Assembly: GCA_030646745.1 (NCBI GenBank)
Contig: JAUSKV010000124.1
Span: 1-8,820, forward strand
DNA: 8,820 bases
Reading direction: 5' to 3'
Origin: Sulfurimonas sp.
GTDB lineage: Bacteria; Campylobacterota; Campylobacteria; Campylobacterales; Sulfurimonadaceae
The translations under genes and the position numbers were made by a program. Every line of letters starts with the position of its first letter. Within the stretch, counting starts at the first letter, position 1. The notes under the pieces were generated by a model. That model was not told the DNA's origin. It was given only the letters and a program-made list of their open reading frames with translations, and did no database searches. Positions 1 to 6,342 of the stretch are shown one piece after another.

Positions 1-138
1 GATAAAAAAATCAAAGATATGGAATATGAATTATCAATTCTTAAAAAGTATCAAGGTAAAACTGCAAATGATGAGCTAAAAGATAAAGCAAAGCGAAAAT
101 ATACGAAAAAGAAAACTGATGATTCGAATAAAAAATAG
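1..138 (+). CDS. C-terminal end of a lysine-rich protein, possibly the ATPase partner of the HNH nuclease (partial)
   Basis: Frame 1 is open from the first base to a TAG at 136-138 and gives 45 residues; the start lies outside the window. The tail is highly charged and looks like a helix followed by a disordered lysine-rich end (KDMEYELSILKKYQ, then KRKYTKKKTDDSNKK). No catalytic motif is visible. The next gene starts at 119 inside this frame, a 20-base overlap that suggests one mRNA and coupled translation. HNH proteins like the one downstream commonly follow an SMC/ABC-type ATPase gene (PtuA in Septu-like systems), so this could be the end of such an ATPase. That rests only on context; the tail itself does not show it. 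That it is coding is fairly secure because the frame runs straight into the overlap; the function is open. Confidence 0.6.
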   Translation, partial: DKKIKDMEYELSILKKYQGKTANDELKDKAKRKYTKKKTDDSNKK

Positions 139-1054
139 CAAACTAGAAGAACTTGCCAACACTCATTATAAAGCAATTCTAAACTATGTAACAAAAAGTA
201 ACGATAAAAAGCTTGCCAAAATCAATTTATCAATAAAAAGCTGTTTTGGTGATGAGTGGAATTTTGAAAAATTGATAAAAGCCAAGCCAAAAGAACTCGA
301 AATATTGGCAAATATATACAAATTTAAGTGCTGTGCATCTGTTATTAATTTTGAAACATACTACGGATATTTGAATAATTACACAGACAAAAAATTTATT
401 ACTGATGATAAAAAGCGTTATAGAGCTTACGAACTTATAAAGTCACTTGATATAAACACCTGCCCTTATTGTAATAGAAATACAATTTACAATCTAAAAT
501 ACTCAAAAAAAAGAACTTCAGAATTAGACCATTTTTATCCAATTAGTAAATATCCTTTTTTTGGATTATCTTTTTATAATCTTATTCCAAGTTGCAAAGT
601 TTGCAATAAAATTAAACTTGATAAAGCCGATAAAGAGTACATCAATCCATATGATGAAAGATTTGATTTCAATAAAAATGCTAAATTTGATTTCAAAATT
701 AGAGGTGTTTATTTTTATCGTTTAGAAAAAGAGATTAAATTAAAATGTAAAATAAATGAAAAAACTTCTATTGAAGAAAAAAAGAGAATAAAAAATAATA
801 TTAAAGATTTTAAACTTTACGACCTTTATCAAAATCATAAAGATGTAGTTTTGGAACTTATTCAAAAAGAGTATATATACAACGAAAGCTACCTAGACGA
901 ACTAATGCAAAACTACGAGGGAACACTCTTTAAAAACCGTGAAGATTTACTAAGACTTATTACTTGCGGATATGTAAGCGATGAAGATTTGCACAAACGC
1001 CCACTTAGCAAACTCATCAAAGATATATCCGAAGAATTAGGACTAAGCAAATGA
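119..1054 (+). CDS. HNH endonuclease with CxxC zinc knuckles, PtuB-like
   Basis: A 311-residue predicted nuclease. The HNH/zinc core lies at about residues 113-178: CPYC (C115, C118), then LDHFYP with D137-H138 as the likely metal/general-base pair, N154 in YNLIPSC, a second knuckle C159-C162, and an NPYDE motif at 176-180. The paired CxxC knuckles around an LDHFYP...NLIPSC core are typical of HNH nucleases that sit beside AAA/SMC-type ATPases in anti-phage modules such as Septu PtuAB or retron-linked PtuAB. The C-terminal 130 residues are charged and helical and may bind the partner. The ATG at 119 gives a 20-base overlap with the upstream gene; no strong Shine-Dalgarno sequence is seen, which fits coupled translation. 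Composition is very AT-rich, consistent with acquired DNA. The nuclease call is strong from motifs; the defence role is inferred. It could also belong to a restriction or other ATPase-HNH pair. Confidence 0.85.
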   Translation: MIRIKNSKLEELANTHYKAILNYVTKSNDKKLAKINLSIKSCFGDEWNFEKLIKAKPKELEILANIYKFKCCASVINFETYYGYLNNYTDKKFITDDKKRYRAYELIKSLDINTCPYCNRNTIYNLKYSKKRTSELDHFYPISKYPFFGLSFYNLIPSCKVCNKIKLDKADKEYINPYDERFDFNKNAKFDFKIRGVYFYRLEKEIKLKCKINEKTSIEEKKRIKNNIKDFKLYDLYQNHKDVVLELIQKEYIYNESYLDELMQNYEGTLFKNREDLLRLITCGYVSDEDLHKRPLSKLIKDISEELGLSK

Positions 1055-1135
1055 TAAAAATCAACATCAAAAAAACTCTAAAAAATAGGTGTCAAACACA
1101 ACTTTTATATTTTCAAACAATTATAAAAATTATGC

Positions 1136-1141
1136 TATACT
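1136..1141 (+). promoter_or_regulatory. Extended -10 promoter of the ATPase gene
   Basis: TATACT preceded by TGC gives an extended -10 (TGCTATACT, 1133-1141), 27 bases before the chosen ATG. The upstream stretch is AT-rich, with no clear -35 hexamer, as is common in Campylobacterota sigma-70 promoters. It would give a very short leader carrying the dyad at 1143-1160. Confidence 0.5.
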
Positions 1142-1142
1142 T

Positions 1143-1160
1143 TTTTCAATCAATTGAAAA
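1143..1160. promoter_or_regulatory. Operator-like perfect dyad over the transcription start
   Basis: TTTTCAAT and ATTGAAAA are perfect reverse complements separated by CA. The two-base centre is too small for a stable RNA hairpin loop, so a dimeric DNA-binding protein is a likelier reader than an RNA structure. The dyad lies directly after the -10 box and abuts the ribosome binding site, where a repressor would block transcription. AT-rich dyads can arise by chance. Confidence 0.35.
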
Positions 1161-1168
1161 GAGAGACT

Positions 1169-2347
1169 ATGCAAAAACTTTTTGAATTATCCAATTTATA
1201 TTTTTCTTTACCGACTCCTAAATTTAAAAGATACTTGTTTGAACAGATTGATTTTAAATCAAAACTCATTGGTATTCTCGGTCAGAGGGGTGTCGGTAAA
1301 ACTACGCTTATCAAACAACTAGCCAATAGTTATGATTTGCCTACTTCTAAAATGCTTTATATTAGTGCCGATAATATCGTCAATACTTTGAGTGAAATAG
1401 CCATTAAATTTAGCTCTTTTGGTGGGGAGTTGCTTATCATAGATGAAATCCATAAGGCAGAAAATTTTGCACTTGAACTCAAAACTATCTATGATTTTGT
1501 AAATATCAAAGTGATTTTTTCAGGCTCTTCGGCTCTTGAGATAGAAAATTCCAAAGTTGATTTGAGCAGAAGAGCCCTTTTTTATGAGCTTGGAAGTTTG
1601 TCTTTTCGAGAGTTTGTAGCTATCAAGTATGAATTGGAGTTAGAAGCTATCTCTTTAGAAAATATTTTGAACAAGCATCAAGATTTAGCACAAGAGATAA
1701 AAAAAGAGTTTAAACCACTCGAATATTTTAACAACTATAAGCAGTTTGGAGCGTATCCTTTTTTTACGGAGGGTGAAAAAAGTTACAACCTCAGACTCAA
1801 TGAAATTATAAATATCATCCTCGATAGCGAAGTTGCAACCATTTACAATGTAGATAGTGACAAAATAAATACCATACGAAAACTTCTGCATCTGCTCTGT
1901 GCGTGTGTCCCAATGGAATTAAACATACAAAATCTTGCAAAAGAGAGCGGTATCAGCAGAAACACGCTCTACTCCTATCTCTATTACCTTCAAAAAGCAA
2001 ATCTCATCGAGATAATCGGTGGAAATTTTAAAAACAAAAAGCTACTCAATAAGCCGGATAAAATATATCTTGAAAACATAAATCTCTATAATATTTTGTG
2101 TGACAATCAAAATGCAGGAAGCCTAAGAGAGAGTTTTTTTGTCTCACAACTCAAACAAAAACATAGTGTCAAATACGCTTATCTTGGAGATTTCAAAGTC
2201 GATAACAAGTACATTTTTGAAGTGGGTGGAAAAAATAAAAATTTTAATCAAATCAAGGATATACCAGACTCTTTTGTTGTCGCAGATGATATTGAAGTTG
2301 GATTTGGAAACAAAATTCCGCTTTGGCTTTTTGGATTTGTCTATTAA
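1169..2347 (+). CDS. AAA-type ATPase with C-terminal DUF4143-like domain
   Basis: A 392-residue ATP-binding protein of the stand-alone AAA/DUF4143 family, whose cellular role is not established. From this start, Walker A is GQRGVGKT (residues 38-45), Walker B is LLIIDEIHK (about 88-96, D92-E93), and a sensor-like FSGSS is near 117-121. It is followed by the LSRRALFYELGSLSFREF block typical of the family. A winged-helix segment (NLAKESGISRNTLYSYLYYLQKA) follows in the second half. The end (ESFFVSQL...GDFKVDNKYIFEVGGK) resembles a PD-(D/E)XK-like fold, though I cannot tell whether it is active. I chose the ATG at 1169 because AGAGAG (1160-1165) lies just before it; an in-frame TTG at 1154 would add five residues, has no ribosome binding site and lies inside the dyad. 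The gene is monocistronic, convergent with the cytochrome gene, and AT-rich like the HNH gene. The ATPase family call is firm; the function is not. Confidence 0.85.
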   Translation: MQKLFELSNLYFSLPTPKFKRYLFEQIDFKSKLIGILGQRGVGKTTLIKQLANSYDLPTSKMLYISADNIVNTLSEIAIKFSSFGGELLIIDEIHKAENFALELKTIYDFVNIKVIFSGSSALEIENSKVDLSRRALFYELGSLSFREFVAIKYELELEAISLENILNKHQDLAQEIKKEFKPLEYFNNYKQFGAYPFFTEGEKSYNLRLNEIINIILDSEVATIYNVDSDKINTIRKLLHLLCACVPMELNIQNLAKESGISRNTLYSYLYYLQKANLIEIIGGNFKNKKLLNKPDKIYLENINLYNILCDNQNAGSLRESFFVSQLKQKHSVKYAYLGDFKVDNKYIFEVGGKNKNFNQIKDIPDSFVVADDIEVGFGNKIPLWLFGFVY

Positions 2348-2359
2348 AAATTTGTAGGG

Positions 2360-2388
2360 TTGGCATGTGGAAAATTTCCACATGCCAA
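2360..2388. terminator. 14-bp perfect inverted repeat between convergent genes, probable bidirectional terminator
   Basis: TTGGCATGTGGAAA (2360-2373) pairs perfectly with TTTCCACATGCCAA (2375-2388) around a single central A. In RNA the AAA/TTT part would open to form the loop, leaving an 11-bp stem. The repeat sits 12 bases past the ATPase stop and 6 bases past the cytochrome stop, so it can serve both transcripts. Neither side has a canonical U-run directly after the stem; on the minus-strand transcript an AAAUUUUU stretch follows about 7 bases later. A terminator or 3'-end stabilising hairpin is the best reading. Confidence 0.6.
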
Positions 2389-2394
2389 GATACT

Positions 2395-2928
2395 TTAGAA
2401 CTTAGAAATATATTCCGCAACCGCTTTGATGTCGCTATCGCTCAGCTTAGATGCCTGACCTTTCATAATCCCTTTCATGGCACCGCCGTAACTGTCCGCT
2501 TTGTAGCCTTTGAGAGCATCCGAAACTTTTGACGCACTCCAACCTTTAATGATTTGAGATTTGCCTAATGCCGCTTTTTCACCGCTAAGACCATGGCAAG
2601 TTGCGCACACTTTGTAAATGCTCTCGCCTGAAGCAGTCGGAGTCGTTGTTGTCGGCATCATAGAGGTCATTGTGTCCGCCATAGAAGTGACAACCTCTTT
2701 TGCCGAATCGGCAGCTTTGTTTGTAACCTCTTTTGATTTGTCCGCCACATCATTTACTGCTGTTTTTATTTTGTCTGAAGTGTCATTTTTTACTTCAGGT
2801 GCTGGAGCAGTTGTTGCAACTACAGTCGGAGTTTCTGCCTTAACAGCATTTGCTTCTACTGCTTTTTTATCTCCCTCTCCACACCCAATTAAAAAAAGTG
2901 CCGCTACTATCGAAATTGCTATTTTCAT
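2395..2928 (-). CDS. Class I c-type cytochrome lipoprotein with a long helical linker
   Basis: A 177-residue exported electron carrier. Residues 1-16 form a lipoprotein signal (MKIAISIVAALFLIGC) with lipobox LIGC; C16 would be lipidated, tethering the protein on the periplasmic side. Residues 20-100 are a low-complexity Ala/Lys/Thr/Val linker: a Pro/Thr part, then an amphipathic stretch (SDKIKTAVNDVADKSKEVTN and onward), then a TTTTPT hinge. The cytochrome domain is about 103-177, with heme motif CATCH (C108, C111, H112), a likely axial methionine at M151 or M155, and the usual C-terminal helix LSDSDIKAVAEYISKF. I chose the ATG at 2926-2928 because AAGGA precedes it by 6 bases and the signal peptide begins there; a longer reading frame to 2970 has neither. 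It likely shuttles electrons to a terminal oxidase or reductase; no partner gene is nearby. Confidence 0.9.
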   Translation of the reverse strand: MKIAISIVAALFLIGCGEGDKKAVEANAVKAETPTVVATTAPAPEVKNDTSDKIKTAVNDVADKSKEVTNKAADSAKEVVTSMADTMTSMMPTTTTPTASGESIYKVCATCHGLSGEKAALGKSQIIKGWSASKVSDALKGYKADSYGGAMKGIMKGQASKLSDSDIKAVAEYISKF

Positions 2929-2956
2929 ATCTAATCCTTGTCGTTTAAAGTCAAGA

Positions 2957-2962
2957 ATTATA
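2957..2962 (-). promoter_or_regulatory. -10 box of the cytochrome promoter
   Basis: Read on the minus strand this is TATAAT, 28 bases before the cytochrome ATG, so transcription would start around 2950 with a leader of about 20 bases holding the AAGGA ribosome binding site (2935-2939). No convincing -35 is seen at the usual spacing. Confidence 0.5.
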
Positions 2963-3019
2963 CTCAACAATTCTCATTATCCGACTTATTTGCATCAACT
3001 GAGATAAAGTAAGTTAAGC

Positions 3020-3025
3020 TATAAT
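3020..3025 (+). promoter_or_regulatory. -10 box of the dapC-murC-mutS2 operon promoter
   Basis: TATAAT lies 28 bases before the aminotransferase ATG and is followed by a G/C-rich start region (TGCGCG). The sequence upstream has no clear -35. Downstream, AGAAGGA (about 3039-3045) is a good ribosome binding site 8 bases before the ATG. This is the only evident promoter ahead of the five-gene operon and is divergent from the cytochrome promoter. Confidence 0.55.
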
Positions 3026-3053
3026 TGCGCGACTAAGAAGAAGGAATAACTCT

Positions 3054-4190
3054 ATGAATTTTGAACCCTATCCGTTTGAAAAACTACACAATTTACTTAA
3101 AAACATTACACCAAACAACCACTATGCACCATCCGTTTTAACAATAGGCGAACCACAGTTTGAGACACCCGATTTTATACAAAGAGAGCTCTGTAACAAT
3201 AGCGACCTACTAAGAAAATATCCGAAAACTTCGGGCGAAGAGAATCTAATCAATGCTCAAATCAATTTCGTAAAAAAAAGATTCAACACAAAACTCAAAA
3301 GCGAACAAATCATCCCTACTTTCGGTACGCGTGAAGTACTTTTTAACTTTCCTCAATTTTTACTTTTTGACAAAAAAGAGCCTGTCATGGCATATACAAA
3401 CCCTTTTTATCAGATTTACGAGGGTGCAGCTATCGCTTCACGGGCAAAGGTAATCCACCTGAACATGGACGAGAGCAATAACTTTAAACCTCTTATAAAT
3501 GAGGAGGAGTTGAGCGGTTGTGACTTGGTAATTTTAAATTTTCCCAACAATCCAACCTCTTCCGTTTTAAGTTTGGAAGAGCTTGGTACGTGGGTTTATC
3601 TTGCTCTCAAACATGATTTTGTTCTCATCAATGATGAGTGCTACAGCGAAATTTATACAGATCAGCCAATTCCCTCACTTCTTGAAGCTTCAACACATGT
3701 GGGAAACACAACATTTAAAAATATTTTAGTCATCAACTCTATCTCCAAACGCTCCTCGGCTCCGGGGCTTCGTTCCGGTTTTATTGCGGGAGATGAGACG
3801 ATTTTGAGAGAGTATATGAAATACCGAACCTACATAGGATGTGCCTCGCCTCTTCCGCTTCAAAGTGCTGCTGCGGTTGCATGGAATGATGAAGAACATG
3901 TAGAAATCTCGCGAAAAATTTACAAAAAAAACTTTGAAGCGGCAAAAGAGATTTTAGGAGTTGAGATTCCGCAAGCCACCTTTTACCTCTGGCTCAAAGT
4001 TCCCAATCCGCTGGAATTCACAAAAAAACTCTACGAAGAGTACAATGTAAAAGTTCTCCCTGGGGAATATTTGGCAAGAGAGGATAAAAACGGAATCAAT
4101 CCGGCAAAAGATTTTATCCGCATCGCTCTCGTTGAAGATGTTGAACAAACAAGAAGTGCATTACTAAGAATTAAGGAGTGTTTAGCATGA
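3054..4190 (+). CDS. dapC: PLP-dependent aminotransferase, probable N-succinyldiaminopimelate aminotransferase
   Basis: A 378-residue class I/II (fold type I) aminotransferase. The Schiff-base lysine is K232 in SISKRSSAPGLRSGF; NNPT at 165-168, D194 and Y197 (INDECY) contact PLP, and R240 and R356 (FIRIALV) are expected phosphate and substrate-carboxylate contacts. The N-terminal PYPFEKL followed by TIGEPQF is characteristic of the DapC group, which converts N-succinyl-L-2-amino-6-ketopimelate plus glutamate to N-succinyl-LL-diaminopimelate in lysine and peptidoglycan precursor synthesis. Finding murC two genes downstream supports a cell-wall role. The start has a good ribosome binding site and the stop overlaps the next start (ATGA). 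The family is certain; the substrate is inferred from the N-terminal motif and context, and an aspartate- or other-specific aminotransferase remains possible. Confidence 0.85.
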   Translation: MNFEPYPFEKLHNLLKNITPNNHYAPSVLTIGEPQFETPDFIQRELCNNSDLLRKYPKTSGEENLINAQINFVKKRFNTKLKSEQIIPTFGTREVLFNFPQFLLFDKKEPVMAYTNPFYQIYEGAAIASRAKVIHLNMDESNNFKPLINEEELSGCDLVILNFPNNPTSSVLSLEELGTWVYLALKHDFVLINDECYSEIYTDQPIPSLLEASTHVGNTTFKNILVINSISKRSSAPGLRSGFIAGDETILREYMKYRTYIGCASPLPLQSAAAVAWNDEEHVEISRKIYKKNFEAAKEILGVEIPQATFYLWLKVPNPLEFTKKLYEEYNVKVLPGEYLAREDKNGINPAKDFIRIALVEDVEQTRSALLRIKECLA

Positions 4191-4690
4191 GCAAACTAGA
4201 AAAACTTAAAGCAGAGGTTTTAAAAGCACAACAAAATTCAGATATCGCATCGCTTTATGTGCTGGAACAAAAAGCACATGACACTTTTGATGAAGATACG
4301 CTTATGGATTTTTATTCAAATATTCTTGATTTAGCACTGGAGAGATTGACCGATGCACTTGAGTCTCATAGAGTTATGGATATGAATGAAGTGCAGGATT
4401 TTGCGACGGTTAGAGCCTTATATGAGTATGCCATAGAGCATTACAGTGCGGGTAAAATAGCCGATGCAAGTGCTTTATTTGAAGTTTTAAGCGGACTTAC
4501 AAATGATAAGAAGTTCTCATCCGCTCTCAAGCTCCACTGGATAGCCTCGGCAGAGAATATTACTCTCGATGATTTTATCTCAAATATTGCAGACATAGAC
4601 GCAACTGAGAGTGCCGGTTCATTTTATATAAGCTGTTTCACCAAAGAGGCACAAAAATTGCTAGAAAACTCAAAAACAGTTGCGGAGTAA
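4187..4690 (+). CDS. Uncharacterised 167-residue helical protein
   Basis: I do not recognise a family. The protein is acidic and looks almost wholly alpha-helical, with no signal peptide, membrane segment, cysteine cluster or catalytic motif. A middle part (VRALYEYAIEHYSAGKIADASALFEVLSGL, about residues 66-95, with Ala and aromatic spacing) resembles one or two TPR-like helix pairs, suggesting a cytoplasmic scaffold or interaction role. I chose the ATG at 4187 because AAGGAG (4173-4178) sits 8 bases before it and it forms an ATGA overlap with the aminotransferase stop; an in-frame ATG at 4178 would lie inside that ribosome binding site. The end of the gene (GGAG, 4684-4687) supplies the ribosome binding site of murC, so the three genes are tightly coupled. 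Its place between dapC and murC hints at a link to cell-wall synthesis, but this is only context. Confidence 0.8.
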   Translation: MSKLEKLKAEVLKAQQNSDIASLYVLEQKAHDTFDEDTLMDFYSNILDLALERLTDALESHRVMDMNEVQDFATVRALYEYAIEHYSAGKIADASALFEVLSGLTNDKKFSSALKLHWIASAENITLDDFISNIADIDATESAGSFYISCFTKEAQKLLENSKTVAE

Positions 4691-4693
4691 GAC

Positions 4694-6013
4694 ATGAAAA
4701 TACATTTTATTGGAATCGGCGGCATAGGTATCTCAGGACTTGCACAATTCATGCGTTTTAAAGGGCATGAAGTAAGCGGTTCGGATATCTCCGACTCTGC
4801 CATTACAAAAAAACTACGCACGCTTGGAATAACAGTAACAGTTCCCCATGCCGCAGAAGCTATCACAGACCAAGATTTAGTCGTTCACTCCGCCATCATT
4901 CGACCTGACAATCCGGAGGTTGTAGCAGCCCGCGCCAAGGGCATAGAAGTTTTAGCACGAAGAGAAGCACTTTTACAGATTCTCAATGATAGAAAAGTGT
5001 ATGCCGTAGCCGGCGCACATGGAAAAAGTACAACTACTGCCATACTCACCGCCATTATGAGCGGTTCTGCAATCATCGGTGCAGAGTCCAAAGCTTTCGG
5101 CTCCAATGTCAGATACGATGACAAAACAGATGTAATGGTTTTTGAAGCAGATGAGAGCGACGGAAGTTTTATAAACTCCAATCCCCACTGCGCCATAGTT
5201 ATCAACGCCGAACCGGAGCACATGGAGTATTACGACTACAATTATGATAGATTTTATGACTCCTACCGCACTTTTATAAAATCCGCTCCATGCCGTGTTT
5301 TAAATGCTGAAGACCCCTTTCTAAAAACTTTAAAAGATGAGGGTGAAATAGAGGCTCACTGGCTCTACCCAAGCAAAGATATTAAAAATTTAGAGTACAT
5401 TTTAATTGACAATGAACCGCACACAAGATTTAAACTCAAAGATTTAGGAGCATTCGATGTTTGGGGCTTTGGTGCACATATTGCTCTTGATGCCTCTTTA
5501 GCGATTTTAGCAGCAAATGAGTCTATGGGTATTGAAGAGATTCGTGCAAACATCTTGACATTCAAGGGTATTAAAAAACGATTTGACATAGTCGGCTCTG
5601 AGGAAAACAGCGTAATCATTGACGATTACGGTCACCATCCGACAGAGATAAAAGCAACATTCCAGTCAGTAAAAGAGTACGCACTCCTCAAAGGTTTTGA
5701 CAAAATTACAGCTATCTGGCAGCCGCACAAATACTCTCGAACTATCGATAATCTTGAAGAGTTTATCAAATGTTTTGAGGGTGTGCAGGAGCTTATCATT
5801 TTACCTGTTTGGTCTGCGGGTGAAGCTCCTAGAGAGATTGATTTCAAAGAGAAGTTTAAAGCGTACAACCTTACCATGGCAGACAGTATCACAAGAGCAA
5901 ATAACAAAATAACTGTTATAAAAAATAAAAAAGATTTACAAATTTTAGACAGAGGACTCATTATCGGTTTTGGTGCGGGAGACCTTACGTATCAAATAAG
6001 AGGAACTGCGTAA
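4694..6013 (+). CDS. murC: UDP-N-acetylmuramate--L-alanine ligase
   Basis: A 439-residue Mur ligase that adds L-alanine to UDP-MurNAc with ATP, the first amino-acid step of peptidoglycan stem synthesis in the cytoplasm. All three domains are visible: the UDP-binding Rossmann part with GIGGIGISGLAQ at 7-18; the ATPase domain with P-loop GAHGKSTT (107-114, K111), EADESDGSF (151-159) and NAEPEHMEYYD (171-181); and the C-terminal domain with DDYGHHPTEI (310-319), WQPHKYSRT (342-350) and GAGD (427-430). The P-loop reads GAHGKST where the family usually has GTHGKTT, a conservative change. It is slightly short for MurC but no motif is missing. The start follows the upstream stop by three bases and uses GGAG at 4684-4687. 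The stop overlaps the next start by one base (TAATG). Confidence 0.97.
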   Translation: MKIHFIGIGGIGISGLAQFMRFKGHEVSGSDISDSAITKKLRTLGITVTVPHAAEAITDQDLVVHSAIIRPDNPEVVAARAKGIEVLARREALLQILNDRKVYAVAGAHGKSTTTAILTAIMSGSAIIGAESKAFGSNVRYDDKTDVMVFEADESDGSFINSNPHCAIVINAEPEHMEYYDYNYDRFYDSYRTFIKSAPCRVLNAEDPFLKTLKDEGEIEAHWLYPSKDIKNLEYILIDNEPHTRFKLKDLGAFDVWGFGAHIALDASLAILAANESMGIEEIRANILTFKGIKKRFDIVGSEENSVIIDDYGHHPTEIKATFQSVKEYALLKGFDKITAIWQPHKYSRTIDNLEEFIKCFEGVQELIILPVWSAGEAPREIDFKEKFKAYNLTMADSITRANNKITVIKNKKDLQILDRGLIIGFGAGDLTYQIRGTA

Positions 6014-6342
6014 TGGCATATATACTTGGTGCTATAATCGCCGGACTTTTCTTTTTAGCCTTGCACTACTTTACGGAATTTACAAAACTCCAAAAGATGA
6101 CAGTCACAACCATCCTATTGGCTATCGTTGTTAGTGCTATTTCGTATAACAGTTACAGTAATGCGCAGAGCAAAAAAATGCTAGAAGTTGTAAGAAAATT
6201 TGAGCAAAACAAAACCGTAAAATGTAAAAGTGAAGATGTAAACAGCACAAACTACACTCTCAGCATAGGAACTTATACCTTTATAGGAAAACCAAACACC
6301 ACCTACTCCAACCAAATGATTAGTGCTTCAGAGTGCGAATAG
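6013..6342 (+). CDS. Small two-helix membrane protein of unknown function
   Basis: A 109-residue protein I cannot assign to a family. Two hydrophobic segments at about 4-20 (ILGAIIAGLFFLALHYF) and 30-45 (TVTTILLAIVVSAISY) are joined by a short loop and followed by a soluble tail of about 60 residues. The tail has a lysine-rich helix (KKMLEVVRKFEQNK) and a probable beta-rich end holding two cysteines, C71 and C108, which could pair if the tail is periplasmic. Charges do not settle the topology. The start is firm: AGAGGA (5999-6004) sits 8 bases before an ATG that overlaps the murC stop as TAATG. The gene overlaps mutS2 by 10 bases. Its position suggests cotranslation with murC and mutS2 rather than a direct role in either process. 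Confidence 0.8.
   Translation: MAYILGAIIAGLFFLALHYFTEFTKLQKMTVTTILLAIVVSAISYNSYSNAQSKKMLEVVRKFEQNKTVKCKSEDVNSTNYTLSIGTYTFIGKPNTTYSNQMISASECE

Noticed and set aside
1089..1099. GTGT-CAA-ACAC mini-hairpin followed by TTTT as a terminator of the HNH operon
   Set aside because: Only four base pairs with a three-base loop and the T-run displaced; too weak to call.
1154..1168. TTG as the start of the AAA/DUF4143 ATPase
   Set aside because: It lies inside the dyad, has no ribosome binding site and adds five residues outside any conserved part; the ATG at 1169 has AGAGAG before it.
2618..3007. A 129-codon plus-strand frame rich in Ala, Val, Ser and Thr
   Set aside because: It is antisense to the cytochrome lipoprotein gene and mirrors its repetitive linker codons; it has no ribosome binding site, and the minus-strand gene has a signal peptide and heme motif.
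4885..5223. A 112-codon minus-strand frame
   Set aside because: It is antisense to the P-loop region of murC and is cysteine/serine/leucine-rich in the way expected of an antisense frame.
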